Assembly (NCBI GenBank): GCA_947374535.1
Contig: CANCCJ010000028.1
Location: 1-28,823, forward strand
Direction: 5' to 3'
From: Comamonadaceae bacterium
GTDB taxonomy: Bacteria; Pseudomonadota; Gammaproteobacteria; Burkholderiales; Burkholderiaceae
DNA: 28,823 bases
Under the pieces are notes generated by a model. The model worked only from the letters and a program-made list of their open reading frames with translations. It was not told the DNA's origin and ran no database searches. Positions 8,151 through 16,030 of this stretch are shown here, piece after piece. Every line of letters begins with the position of its first letter. Position 1 is the stretch's first letter. The position numbers and the translations under genes were made by a program.

Positions 8151-9251
8151 TCAGCGCCCCGCTGCAGCAGTGGTGAGGGCCGCGAGGGTGTCGTCCACGC
8201 GCGGAATCTCGATTTGCTTGGACTGCGCCAACACCTCACGCGCCAGCGCCAAGGTGGTTTGGCCTTGGCGGGTTTGCATATCAAAGTAACGTGTCAGGTC
8301 GTCTGTGGCCTGCTTCATGTCAGACTGCACGGCCTCAAAGTGACGGGCCAACAAACCCAAACGGGCATTGAGCAAACGCAGCTTGAGGTTCTCTCGCACA
8401 AAGAAACTTTGGTCTGGCGCCAGCAAACTGGCTTCGGGCTTGTCAATGCGACTGACGCGAATCAGGTTTTGGGCATCGTCCCAAATGTCAGCCAATACCT
8501 TCTCCCACCAACGCATGCTGATGGCTTTGGCCCAGCTGCTGGCAGGCACGACTTGCACTGGTTTTTCTTTGCTCACAAGGCCCACGGCGTTGAGCAAAGG
8601 CAAGGTATCCACCACATGCACCAGCTCGTCGAGCTTGAACAACAAGGCTGGCGTGTCAGCCACGGCGGTGGCTTTGATGCGCTCGATGTCACGCGTCACT
8701 GCGCGCAGCACGGGCGCGAGGCGGGGCTGCGCCACTTTGGTCAAACGTTGTTCAGCCGAGTTCAAAGCCGCCAACAAAGGCTGCACACTCCCCGTGAGCT
8801 GGGCTTGTTGCTGCGCCAAACGAATGGCCGATTCGATGTCCACCACCAAGTTTTCGTCACGCGAGCGCGAAAGGCTTTGCATCAGATCTTCGAGTTGGCT
8901 GCGTTGCAAGGCCACTTCGCTGAGCTTGGCATCGGTCACCGACAAGCGGGCGGCGGTTTCGCGGGCCAGCTCTTCGGCTTGTTTGGAGGTCACTCGCGCT
9001 TCCACCGCTTGGCTGCCGGTGTCTGCACTTTGACGTGCGAGTTGCTCTTGAATGCCAGAGAGCTTGGCCCACATCAGGCCCGAACCCACAGCGCCCAAGA
9101 CGGCTAAGACGCCGATGCTACGGGTCAGCCATTTGTTCGTGTCCATGCTGTGATCCGTGCGCTCACTGCTGAACTCGCTTGCGTTGGCAAGAGGTTCAGT
9201 GGTAGGCCCCAAGGGCGGGAGGTTGGGTGTGTCGTCGTGCGCTGGCTTCAT
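8151..9251 (-). CDS. hemX: HemX family protein
   Basis: 366 residues: a polar, Pro-rich cytoplasmic stretch (1-40), one membrane segment at about 45-63 (SIGVLAVLGAVGSGLMW), a predicted coiled-coil region (about 67-135), then an alpha-helical periplasmic domain. It matches the HemX family of proteobacterial heme operons. Databases often call these uroporphyrin-III C-methyltransferase, but I see none of the SAM-binding methyltransferase motifs, so that name should not be used. Its start overlaps the hemD stop by 4 bp (ATGA), and hemY follows one base after its stop. The likely role is a membrane-linked accessory or scaffold in heme synthesis, which is inference from operon context. Confidence 0.87.
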   Translation of the reverse strand: MKPAHDDTPNLPPLGPTTEPLANASEFSSERTDHSMDTNKWLTRSIGVLAVLGAVGSGLMWAKLSGIQEQLARQSADTGSQAVEARVTSKQAEELARETAARLSVTDAKLSEVALQRSQLEDLMQSLSRSRDENLVVDIESAIRLAQQQAQLTGSVQPLLAALNSAEQRLTKVAQPRLAPVLRAVTRDIERIKATAVADTPALLFKLDELVHVVDTLPLLNAVGLVSKEKPVQVVPASSWAKAISMRWWEKVLADIWDDAQNLIRVSRIDKPEASLLAPDQSFFVRENLKLRLLNARLGLLARHFEAVQSDMKQATDDLTRYFDMQTRQGQTTLALAREVLAQSKQIEIPRVDDTLAALTTAAAGR

Positions 9252-10063
9252 GCCAGAGATTCTAATGAGCGCAGCACATCAGCCACGCTAGGGCGCGATG
9301 TGTGCACCCTTCCAAAACCCAGGGCTTGGGCGGTCTGGGCAATGCGTGCATGGGTCGCAATGCAGCGGGCCTTGACCCAGCTTTGGGCGGGCAGCGCTTG
9401 GGCCAGGTGTGTGATGGCCTGCGAGCTGCTAAAACACCACACGCTGCCGTCAGTGGCGGCTTGCATGGCTTGGGCTTTTTGTTCAGCCGTCCAAACGGGC
9501 AGGCGACGTTCGTAGGCCGCCACAAAGTGAGCCGATGCGCCTGAGGCGTGGAGTTGCTGGGCTAGCCAGTCTCGGCCTGAGCCGATGCGTGTGGCAACCA
9601 CGTCAGCGGCCACATCTTGGCCGCGCACGATCAACACCGGCTGACCGACTTGCACTTGACCAGACACGCGTTGCCACAAAGCTTCAGAGTCAAACTGTGC
9701 GGCGTCATCGCTGGGGCTGTCGATGGATGATTCAGGCACACCCGCTTGCAGCAAGGCTTTGTGGGTACCGGGGCCAGTGGCCCAGCAGCGCGGGCCATTC
9801 GCCCACATGGCACTGGTGGCTTTAGCTGCATCGGCTCGCATGACAGAGGGTTGGTTGTCAAAGAAATAACGAACAGCCTGCGCGCTGACAAACATCACCG
9901 CTTGCCACTGTGGCCATTGCGCCCAAGCTTGCACCACGGGCTGCGTCTGGGCAACGGGACCCACGTCAATCAAAGGCAAAGCCAACGCTTGATGGCCTGT
10001 CGCCTGCAACGCATCGACCCAAGCTTGCGCGTCTGCTGCGGGGCGGGTGATGACAACGCGCAT
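9248..10063 (-). CDS. hemD: Uroporphyrinogen-III synthase
   Basis: 271 residues from the ATG at 10063. The frame could also start at a TTG at 10075, but MRVVITRP is the usual beginning of this family. HemD closes and inverts ring D of hydroxymethylbilane to give uroporphyrinogen III, the branch point to heme, siroheme and corrins. The family is poorly conserved, and recognition rests on the N-terminal VITRPxxxAxxWVxxL block, the general two-domain layout, and position right after hemC. It starts 15 bp after the hemC stop and ends overlapping the hemX start (ATGA). No clear Shine-Dalgarno site. Confidence 0.88.
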   Translation of the reverse strand: MRVVITRPAADAQAWVDALQATGHQALALPLIDVGPVAQTQPVVQAWAQWPQWQAVMFVSAQAVRYFFDNQPSVMRADAAKATSAMWANGPRCWATGPGTHKALLQAGVPESSIDSPSDDAAQFDSEALWQRVSGQVQVGQPVLIVRGQDVAADVVATRIGSGRDWLAQQLHASGASAHFVAAYERRLPVWTAEQKAQAMQAATDGSVWCFSSSQAITHLAQALPAQSWVKARCIATHARIAQTAQALGFGRVHTSRPSVADVLRSLESLA

Positions 10064-10078
10064 GGCAGGCCGCAATGT

Positions 10079-11050
10079 TCAGTGAGCGCCTAAAGCGCGT
10101 AACTGAGCCGCCAGCGACTCGCCCAGCAAATTCGCAGCGTCGCGTGATGTGGGGTCTGTCGCATCCAAAGCTTGCTTCACTTCGGCACGCACCAACACGG
10201 GCGAACCCGAGGGATCGCCCCAAGCGGCTTGCAAATGCAGCACGCCGTCGGTCAAGGTGGCGTGCGCAGCCAAAGGCATGGAGCAGCTGCCGCCCATGGC
10301 ACGGCTCACGGCGCGCTCGGCAGTCACGGTCAACCAGGTGGCGGCATCAGCCAGCGGGGCCAAGGCTTGGGCCACGTCGGCGCGATTGCTGCGTACCTCA
10401 ATACCCAAAGCGCCCTGCCCTGCGGCGGGCAACATTTCAGTCGTTTCAAAAATGTGGCGAATGCGCTGGGCCAAACCCAAACGCTTCAAGCCGGCAGCGG
10501 CCAACACGATGCCGTCGAACTGGCCTTCGTCAAGTTTGCGCAAACGGGTGTCGAGGTTGCCGCGCAAAGGCTCAATCTTCAAATCAGGGCGCATGGCGCG
10601 CAGCAGCACGGTGCGGCGTAGGCTAGACGTACCCACCACCGCGCCTTGCGGCAAGTCATTGAGATGCGCGTATTTGGATGACACCCAAGCATCGCGCGGG
10701 TCTTCGCGGGTCATCACACAGGCCAGATCAAAGCCTTCTGGCAAATCCATGGGCACGTCTTTGAGCGAATGCACAGCCAAATTGGCACGGTTCTCTTCCA
10801 GCGCCACTTCAAGCTCTTTCACAAACAGGCCCTTGCCGCCTACTTTGCTCAAAGAGCGATCCAAGATTTGGTCGCCCTGCGTGGTCATGCCCAAGAGCGC
10901 CACGCTGTGACCTTGGGCCTGCAGCAGAGCTTGAACGTGCTCGGCTTGCCACATGGCCAAACGGCTTTCGCGGGTGGCGATGGTCAGGGAAACGGGGGAG
11001 GTGGAAGCAGTAGACAAAACAAAACTCGCTTTTTCAGGGCCACGAGGCAC
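10079..11050 (-). CDS. hemC: Porphobilinogen deaminase (hydroxymethylbilane synthase)
   Basis: Condenses four porphobilinogen units into hydroxymethylbilane on a covalent dipyrromethane cofactor. Visible family marks are [14 protein letters not shown] near the start, HSLKDVP (94-100, with catalytic Asp98), GTSSLRR at 140-146, and Cys256 in GGSCSMP, which carries the cofactor. The frame gives 323 residues from a GTG at 11050, slightly long for the family. A TTG at 11017 would give a more typical 312-residue protein, so the exact start is open; no ribosome site decides it. First gene of the hem operon, divergent from argH with only about 70 bp between, so the two promoters are packed back to back. 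Confidence 0.93.
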   Translation of the reverse strand: MPRGPEKASFVLSTASTSPVSLTIATRESRLAMWQAEHVQALLQAQGHSVALLGMTTQGDQILDRSLSKVGGKGLFVKELEVALEENRANLAVHSLKDVPMDLPEGFDLACVMTREDPRDAWVSSKYAHLNDLPQGAVVGTSSLRRTVLLRAMRPDLKIEPLRGNLDTRLRKLDEGQFDGIVLAAAGLKRLGLAQRIRHIFETTEMLPAAGQGALGIEVRSNRADVAQALAPLADAATWLTVTAERAVSRAMGGSCSMPLAAHATLTDGVLHLQAAWGDPSGSPVLVRAEVKQALDATDPTSRDAANLLGESLAAQLRALGAH

Positions 11051-11072
11051 GTGGAGAAATCAATTGCGGCAA

Positions 11073-11100
11073 ATGTTAGCAGGCGTCATACGGCTCTCAA
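11073..11100 (-). promoter_or_regulatory. Candidate promoter for the hemCDXY operon
   Basis: On the minus strand, TTGAGA (-35, 11095-11100) and TAACAT (-10, 11073-11078) are 16 bp apart. The transcript would start near 11066, about 15 nt before the GTG start. Moderate matches only. Confidence 0.38.
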
Positions 11101-11106
11101 GCCCGA

Positions 11107-11112
11107 TAAAAT
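11107..11112 (+). promoter_or_regulatory. Candidate -10 box for argH
   Basis: TAAAAT lies just 9 bp before the argH ATG, with no clear -35. If it is the -10 box, transcription would begin within a few bases of the start codon, giving a nearly leaderless mRNA. No Shine-Dalgarno site is present, which is consistent with this. Confidence 0.35.
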
Positions 11113-11121
11113 CTGACACCT

Positions 11122-12570
11122 ATGACAAACCAACTCGACAAAAAATCCCAAGCGTGGTCCGCCCTGTTTTCTGAACCCATGAGCGAGTTGGTCAAGCGCT
11201 ACACCGCCAGCGTGTTTTTTGACAAACGCCTGTGGCAAGCCGATATCACGGGCAGCTTGGCCCACGCGGAGATGCTGGGCCACCAAGGCATCATTGGTAA
11301 AGACGACCACGCTGCCATTCAAAAAGGCATGGCGCAAATTTGGTCTGAAATTGAATCGGACCAATTCGAGTGGAAGCTTGACCTCGAAGACGTTCACCTC
11401 AACATCGAAGCCCGCCTCACGCAACTGGTGGGCGACGCTGGCAAACGCCTGCACACAGGCCGCAGCCGCAACGACCAAGTGGCCACCGACGTGCGTCTGT
11501 GGTTGCGCAGCGAGATGGACCTCATCATCGACTTATTGGTCGACTTGCAAAAGTCACTCGTGGAAGTGGCTGAGAAAAACGTCGAAGTCATCATGCCCGG
11601 CTTCACCCACTTGCAAGTGGCCCAGCCCGTGAGCTTTGCACACCACCTGTTGGCCTATGTCGAAATGTTTGCGCGTGACGCCGAGCGCATGAGCGACGTG
11701 CGCCGCCGCACCAACCGCTTGCCTTTGGGCAGCGCTGCTTTGGCAGGCACCACCTATCCGCTGGACCGCGAACGCGTGGCCCGCACATTGGGCATGGTCG
11801 ATGAACACGGCAACCCACAAGTCTGCCAAAACAGCCTAGACGGTGTGAGCGACCGCGACTTTGCCATTGAGTTCACAGCAGCTGCTTCGCTGTGCATGGT
11901 GCACATCAGCCGCATGTCGGAAGAGTTGATTTTGTGGATGAGCCAAAACTTTGGCTTCATCAAAATCGCCGACCGCTTCACCACGGGCAGCTCCATCATG
12001 CCGCAGAAGAAAAACCCAGACGTGCCCGAACTCGCACGCGGCAAAACCGGTCGTGTGGTGGGCCACCTGATGGGCCTCATCACCTTGATGAAAGGCCAGC
12101 CGCTGGCCTACAACAAAGACAACCAAGAAGACAAAGAGCCGCTGTTTGACACGGTGGACACGCTCAAAGACACCTTGCGCATCTTCAGCGAAATGGTGGG
12201 CGGTCAAGTTAACCCAGCCACGGGCGTGAAAGAAGGTGGCATCACCGTCAACGCCCAAGCCATGGAAGACGCAGCCAAAAAGGGCTACGCCACCGCCACT
12301 GACTTGGCCGACTACCTGGTGAAGAAGGGCCAGCCCTTTCGCGATGCCCACGAAACTGTGGCCCACGCCGTAAAAGCCGCAGCCAGCCACAACTGCGACT
12401 TGTCTGAGTTGCCGCTTGAAGTGCTGCAAAGCTTTCACCCAGCCATCGAAAAAGACGTGTACGACTGCTTGAGCCTGCATGGCTCACTCAATGCGCGCAA
12501 CACTTTGGGTGGGACCGCACCTGTGCAAGTGCGGGCACAAATTGCGCGTCACCACCAACGTCTCAACTGA
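11122..12570 (+). CDS. argH: Argininosuccinate lyase
   Basis: 482-residue lyase that splits argininosuccinate into arginine and fumarate, the last step of arginine synthesis; a cytoplasmic homotetramer. The fumarase/aspartase superfamily signature [11 protein letters not shown] is at 289-299 and holds the catalytic serine. [12 protein letters not shown] near residue 112 and the conserved GFTHLQ-AQP region around 155-165 are also present. Length is a little above the usual 460 because of an N-terminal extension before WGGRF-like sequence; the start ATG at 11122 has no ribosome site. Its stop shares one base with the next ATG (TGATG), so the downstream membrane protein is probably co-translated. 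Divergent from hemC. Confidence 0.96.
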   Translation: MTNQLDKKSQAWSALFSEPMSELVKRYTASVFFDKRLWQADITGSLAHAEMLGHQGIIGKDDHAAIQKGMAQIWSEIESDQFEWKLDLEDVHLNIEARLTQLVGDAGKRLHTGRSRNDQVATDVRLWLRSEMDLIIDLLVDLQKSLVEVAEKNVEVIMPGFTHLQVAQPVSFAHHLLAYVEMFARDAERMSDVRRRTNRLPLGSAALAGTTYPLDRERVARTLGMVDEHGNPQVCQNSLDGVSDRDFAIEFTAAASLCMVHISRMSEELILWMSQNFGFIKIADRFTTGSSIMPQKKNPDVPELARGKTGRVVGHLMGLITLMKGQPLAYNKDNQEDKEPLFDTVDTLKDTLRIFSEMVGGQVNPATGVKEGGITVNAQAMEDAAKKGYATATDLADYLVKKGQPFRDAHETVAHAVKAAASHNCDLSELPLEVLQSFHPAIEKDVYDCLSLHGSLNARNTLGGTAPVQVRAQIARHHQRLN

Positions 12571-13046
12571 TGTCAGACGCCAAAGGTCAGCGCCGCGCGC
12601 TCCACGCCATTGCGATCTTTGAAGCCACCAAAGGTTTAGCCGCATTGGCTGGCTTGATCGGCGTGCTCGACCTGATGCACCAAGATGTACGCGCCATGGC
12701 CATGGCCTTGATTGGCCGCTTTGGTCTCGACCCCGAAGCGCACTACCCATCGCTGCTGTTGCACTACGCAGAATTACTGCCAGACGCTAACGTGCAGATG
12801 TTGGTGATGCTCGGCGTGGCCTACATCGCGTTGCGATTTGCCGAGGCCACTGGCCTGTGGCTTGGTAAAAGATGGGGCGAGTATTTGGGGGCCTTGTCGG
12901 GTGGCATCTACATTCCGTTTGAGCTGATTCACTTCGTTCATGAAACTTCGCTGGTCAACGCTGCCGTGGTGGTGTTGAATGTGGTCATTGTGGGCTACTT
13001 GGCTCGCATTCTGTGGCAAGGACATCAACACCGCGCACCGCCATGA
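12570..13046 (+). CDS. DUF2127 family membrane protein
   Basis: 158-residue integral membrane protein matching the DUF2127 type: an N-terminal basic stretch, then HAIAIFEATKGLAALAGLIG with the typical FE-xxKG pattern. Three to four membrane segments are likely (about 12-34, 72-92, 100-118, 128-150), with YIALRFAEATGLW and WGEYLG motifs between. The function of the family is unknown. The start overlaps the argH stop (TGATG) and the end overlaps the pfkB start by 4 bp (ATGA), so it is sandwiched in a coupled three-gene unit. That arrangement does not by itself reveal a role. Confidence 0.82.
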   Translation: MSDAKGQRRALHAIAIFEATKGLAALAGLIGVLDLMHQDVRAMAMALIGRFGLDPEAHYPSLLLHYAELLPDANVQMLVMLGVAYIALRFAEATGLWLGKRWGEYLGALSGGIYIPFELIHFVHETSLVNAAVVVLNVVIVGYLARILWQGHQHRAPP

Positions 13047-13984
13047 CCGACATCCTGACCCTCACCATGAACCCCGCCTTGGATGTGCTGACCACCATCG
13101 ACCAGGTGAGCGACACGCACAAGATGCGGTGCGGTGCGGTGCTGAAGCACCCGGGCGGTGGCGGCGTGAACGTGGCGCGTGTGCTGCACCGCTTGGGTGC
13201 CAACTGCATGGCCTTGTATTTGGCGGGCGGCGTGACAGGCGAGCGCCACCACAAACTGATGAGCGCTGAAAAAGTGCGCTGCCATGTGGTGCCGATTGCC
13301 CAAGAAACGCGCGAGAGCTTTTCGGTGCACGAAACATCGAGCGGACGCGATTTTCGTTTTGTGCTGCCGGGCCCGACGGTCACGCCCACTGAATACGATG
13401 CATGTTTTGACTACGTGGCACAGCACCTTCCCAAACAGTTTTTGGTCATCAGCGGCGGTTTGGCGCCGGGCATGCCCGTTGACTTTTATGCCCGATTGGC
13501 GCGTTTAGCCAAAACCCAAGGTGTGCGCGTGGTGTTGGATGCCAACGGCCCTGCACTAGGCGAAGCGTTGAAGGTGGGGGTCTATTTGTTCAAACCCAGT
13601 TTGCGTGAGCTGCGCGAGTTGACGGGCCAAGATCTGCCCGACGAAGCCGCGCAAGTGGCGGCTGCGCAGCAACTCATTCGAAGTGGGCAAGCCGAGGTGG
13701 TGGCGGTATCGCGGGGTGAGGAAGGCGCCATGGTCATCAGCGCCACACAGCAATGGCAAGCGCGCAGCATCAAAGTCGATGTGCAAACCACCATTGGCGC
13801 GGGAGACAGCTTTGTGGGCGGTATGGTGTGGTCGCTAGGGCGAGAGGACTCGCTGCTCAAAGCGTTTCAGTATGGGATGGCTTCTGGGGCGGCGGCGCTG
13901 TTGGCACCCGGCACACCGCTCAGTCAAGCGTCGGATGTGCACTATCTGCTGCCGCAGGTGGTAGTCGAGGCCCTTTCGTTTTAA
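13043..13984 (+). CDS. pfkB: PfkB-family sugar kinase, 6-phosphofructokinase II / 1-phosphofructokinase type
   Basis: 313 residues from the ATG at 13043; a GTG 30 bp upstream is in frame but lies inside the previous gene. ATP-dependent ribokinase-superfamily kinase. The beginning (LTLTMNPALDV), the PGGGGVNVARVL sugar-binding motif near residue 35, LAGGVTGE, and the C-terminal TIGAGDSFVGG block with catalytic Asp255 align well with E. coli PfkB (Pfk-2), which phosphorylates fructose 6-phosphate; tagatose-6-phosphate or fructose-1-phosphate kinases share these features. No phosphotransferase (fruA/fruB) genes are next to it, which slightly favours the Pfk-2 reading. Translationally coupled to the DUF2127 gene. 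Confidence 0.87.
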   Translation: MTDILTLTMNPALDVLTTIDQVSDTHKMRCGAVLKHPGGGGVNVARVLHRLGANCMALYLAGGVTGERHHKLMSAEKVRCHVVPIAQETRESFSVHETSSGRDFRFVLPGPTVTPTEYDACFDYVAQHLPKQFLVISGGLAPGMPVDFYARLARLAKTQGVRVVLDANGPALGEALKVGVYLFKPSLRELRELTGQDLPDEAAQVAAAQQLIRSGQAEVVAVSRGEEGAMVISATQQWQARSIKVDVQTTIGAGDSFVGGMVWSLGREDSLLKAFQYGMASGAAALLAPGTPLSQASDVHYLLPQVVVEALSF

Positions 13985-14057
13985 TTTTTTTCAGCCTCGC
14001 TGTCGCAGGCTTCACAAAGCAGTGCCCACACCTCGGGCTACCATGTGTCTCAAATTT

Positions 14058-14062
14058 AGGAG
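14058..14062 (+). promoter_or_regulatory. Ribosome binding site of the alpha-hydroxy-acid oxidase
   Basis: AGGAG, 6 nt before the ATG at 14069. It is the strongest Shine-Dalgarno site in the window and hints at high translation compared with its neighbours. Confidence 0.75.
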
Positions 14063-14068
14063 ACCCCC

Positions 14069-15223
14069 ATGCCCGTGATTACCAACATTGAAGACTTGCG
14101 CGTTTTGGCTGAGAAGCGTGTGCCACGAATGTTCTACGACTACGCCGACTCCGGCAGCTGGACTGAGGGCACTTACCGCGCCAACGAAGCGGACTTCCAA
14201 AAAATCAAACTGCGCCAGCGTGTCGCGGTGAACATGGAAAACCGCAGCACCGCCACCAAGATGGTGGGCCTCGATGTGAAGATGCCCGTGGCCATTGCGC
14301 CCGTTGGCCTGACCGGCATGCAAAGCGCGGATGGCGAAATCAAAGCCGCTCGCGCTGCTGAAAAATTTGGCATTCCCTTTATCTTGTCCACCATGAGCAT
14401 TTGCTCTATGGAAGACGTGGCGGCTGCCACAACCGCGCCTTTCATCTACCAGCTCTACATGATGCGCGACCGCGAAGCCATGTCCAACATGATTGAGCGT
14501 GCCCGCAAAGTCAAGTGCAGCGCTTTGGTGTTGACGCTTGATTTGCAAGTGATTGGCCAGCGCCACAAAGATTTAAAGAACGGGCTGACCGCACCGCCCA
14601 GCCCCACCATTGCCAACATCATCAACCTGATGACCAAGCCTCGCTGGTGCCTTGGTATGGCTGGCACACGCCGCCACACCTTTGGCAATTTGGTCGGCCA
14701 CGTCAAAGGCGTCAGCAACATGAAGTCACTGTCTTCTTGGACCAACGAACAGTTTGACCCGCGCCTCTCGTGGGAAGACGTAGCTTGGGTCAAAGCCCAA
14801 TGGGGCGGCAAGCTCATTCTCAAGGGCATTCAAGACGTGGAAGACGCCAAGTTGGCCGTGCAAAGTGGCGCGGATGCCATCGTGGTCAGCAACCACGGCG
14901 GTCGCCAATTGGACGGCGCACAATCCAGCATCGAAGCCCTGCCCGCCATCGTGGCCGCCGTGGGCTCTGACATTGAGGTGTGGATGGACGGCGGCATTCG
15001 CTCTGGCCAAGACGTGCTCAAGGCTTGGGCCTTGGGCGCACGCGGCGTGCTGATTGGTCGGGCCATGGTGTACGGCCTAGGTGCGATGGGCGAAGAAGGC
15101 GTGAGCAAAGCGCTACAAATCATCCACAAGGAACTGGATGTGACGATGGCGTTTTGTGGCCACACCAATATTCAGAACGTGGACAAACGCATCTTGCTGC
15201 CGGGTACGTTTCCAACGGCTTAA
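14069..15223 (+). CDS. lldD: FMN-dependent alpha-hydroxy-acid dehydrogenase (L-lactate dehydrogenase-like)
   Basis: 384-residue TIM-barrel flavoenzyme of the lactate/glycolate/mandelate oxidase family. It oxidises an L-2-hydroxy acid to the keto acid with electrons passed from FMN to quinone or oxygen. Seen: MPVAIAPVGLTGM (FMN contact), STMSICSMEDV, IYQLYMMRDR, and the active-site signature SNHGGRQLD, with catalytic His276 and Arg279, then the flavin-phosphate motif DGGIRSGQDV and GARGVLIGRAMVYG. Overall similarity to E. coli LldD is clear along the whole length, but glycolate oxidase and mandelate dehydrogenase have the same motifs, so the substrate is not certain. It has its own strong ribosome site and 84 bp upstream of it after pfkB, so it may be a separate unit. 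No lldP or lldR is nearby. Confidence 0.88.
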   Translation: MPVITNIEDLRVLAEKRVPRMFYDYADSGSWTEGTYRANEADFQKIKLRQRVAVNMENRSTATKMVGLDVKMPVAIAPVGLTGMQSADGEIKAARAAEKFGIPFILSTMSICSMEDVAAATTAPFIYQLYMMRDREAMSNMIERARKVKCSALVLTLDLQVIGQRHKDLKNGLTAPPSPTIANIINLMTKPRWCLGMAGTRRHTFGNLVGHVKGVSNMKSLSSWTNEQFDPRLSWEDVAWVKAQWGGKLILKGIQDVEDAKLAVQSGADAIVVSNHGGRQLDGAQSSIEALPAIVAAVGSDIEVWMDGGIRSGQDVLKAWALGARGVLIGRAMVYGLGAMGEEGVSKALQIIHKELDVTMAFCGHTNIQNVDKRILLPGTFPTA

Positions 15224-15253
15224 TCTGCGGCTGAACTGAGGCACACTTCCCGC

Positions 15254-15769
15254 ATGAGCCAAGACACATCCCCTAAACCATCCACCGGCGTCAGCGCTTG
15301 GTGGCGTGCCCTGAGTATTTTTCTGGCCCTTGTGGTGTTGATCGGCTGGGCCTTCAGCGCCAGCATGTATGAGCAGTTCAAGGCACAAATTCACCACTTA
15401 GAAGCCAAGCTGGTGGAAATCCCTCAAGTGCGCGAGGTGTCCGTGTTGTTGGACGATGCGCAACAGCCCGCCATGTTGTTGAGCTACGAACCTAAAAGCC
15501 AAAAACTACAAGTGCAACGCCTCAACGACGTCAAGGAAGGCCGCGAACAAAGTCTGCATGTGTGGGCCATGACCGATGACGACACGCCTCGCTTGCTGGG
15601 CGTGCTGACCGATAAGTACAAAACCCAGCAACTCGATGTGCCCGCTCAGGCCCTTGAAGGCGCACGCGCTCTAGGCGTGAGCGTTGAAAACAAAGACCGC
15701 GGGCCCTACCAAGGCAAACCCCAACAGCCTTGGTTGTTCAAAGGCTGGTTGGTGCAAAAAGCAATTTAA
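15254..15769 (+). CDS. Single-TM protein resembling the C-terminal domain of RskA-type anti-sigma factors
   Basis: 171 residues: a short cytoplasmic tail (1-17), one membrane helix (about 18-36), a short coiled-coil-like stretch (38-53), then a soluble domain likely in the periplasm. That domain has the pattern of anti-sigma-K factor (RskA) C-terminal domains: SVLLDDAQQPAMLLSYEP (63-80), QSLHVWAM (99-106), LLGVL, and GVSVENKDRG near 141 with the late LFKGWLVQ. The normal N-terminal zinc-binding anti-sigma domain is missing, and no ECF sigma factor gene is adjacent. The resemblance is from motif reading, not a search. The stop overlaps that of the convergent tautomerase gene. Ribosome site weak. 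Confidence 0.6.
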   Translation: MSQDTSPKPSTGVSAWWRALSIFLALVVLIGWAFSASMYEQFKAQIHHLEAKLVEIPQVREVSVLLDDAQQPAMLLSYEPKSQKLQVQRLNDVKEGREQSLHVWAMTDDDTPRLLGVLTDKYKTQQLDVPAQALEGARALGVSVENKDRGPYQGKPQQPWLFKGWLVQKAI

Positions 15770-15954
15770 AGCTTTTCGCTCCATGGCACGCCGCCTGAAG
15801 CCCAGTCGTGCTTCTTGATGTCAAAAAACAAAACGTCGACTGCGGCAGGGCTGCTGCCTAAAGTTTTACAAGTGGCTTCGGTCAAGGCTTTGGCCAATTC
15901 TTTCTTTTGCTCGGGTGTACGACCTTCGAGCAATTCAACGCGAATAGTAGGCAT
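15766..15954 (-). CDS. 4-oxalocrotonate tautomerase family protein
   Basis: 62-residue member of the 4-OT/tautomerase superfamily, in which the N-terminal proline exposed after Met removal is the catalytic base. The sequence begins Met-Pro, keeps Arg11 (EGR, counting Pro as 1) and the Gly-Gly pair at 53-54, and is the usual length. However, Arg39 of classic 4-OT is Asp here (AVDV), and Phe50 is Trp. So it probably does not act on 2-hydroxymuconate in the standard way; related small tautomerases of unknown substrate are common. No aromatic-degradation genes are nearby. Its stop codon overlaps that of the preceding plus-strand gene in a shared TTAA. Confidence 0.88.
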   Translation of the reverse strand: MPTIRVELLEGRTPEQKKELAKALTEATCKTLGSSPAAVDVLFFDIKKHDWASGGVPWSEKL

Positions 15955-16030
15955 GGGTTGTCCTGCGGGTTAAAAGTGGCTGCGATTATGCTTGCTGCCT
16001 GTGACCCCGCCTGAACCTAAAACCTCAACC

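Noticed and set aside
8151..9251. HemX as uroporphyrinogen-III methyltransferase
   Set aside because: It has a membrane helix, coiled coil and no SAM-binding motifs; that name is a common misannotation.
13985..14057. T-run after pfkB as a terminator
   Set aside because: The T's follow the stop without a preceding hairpin; the nearby GCCT/AGGC pairing is only 4 bp and lies after the T-run.
15756..15777. AAAAGC/GCTTTT hairpin as a terminator between convergent genes
   Set aside because: The stem is short and AT-rich and lies within the coding ends; too weak to call.
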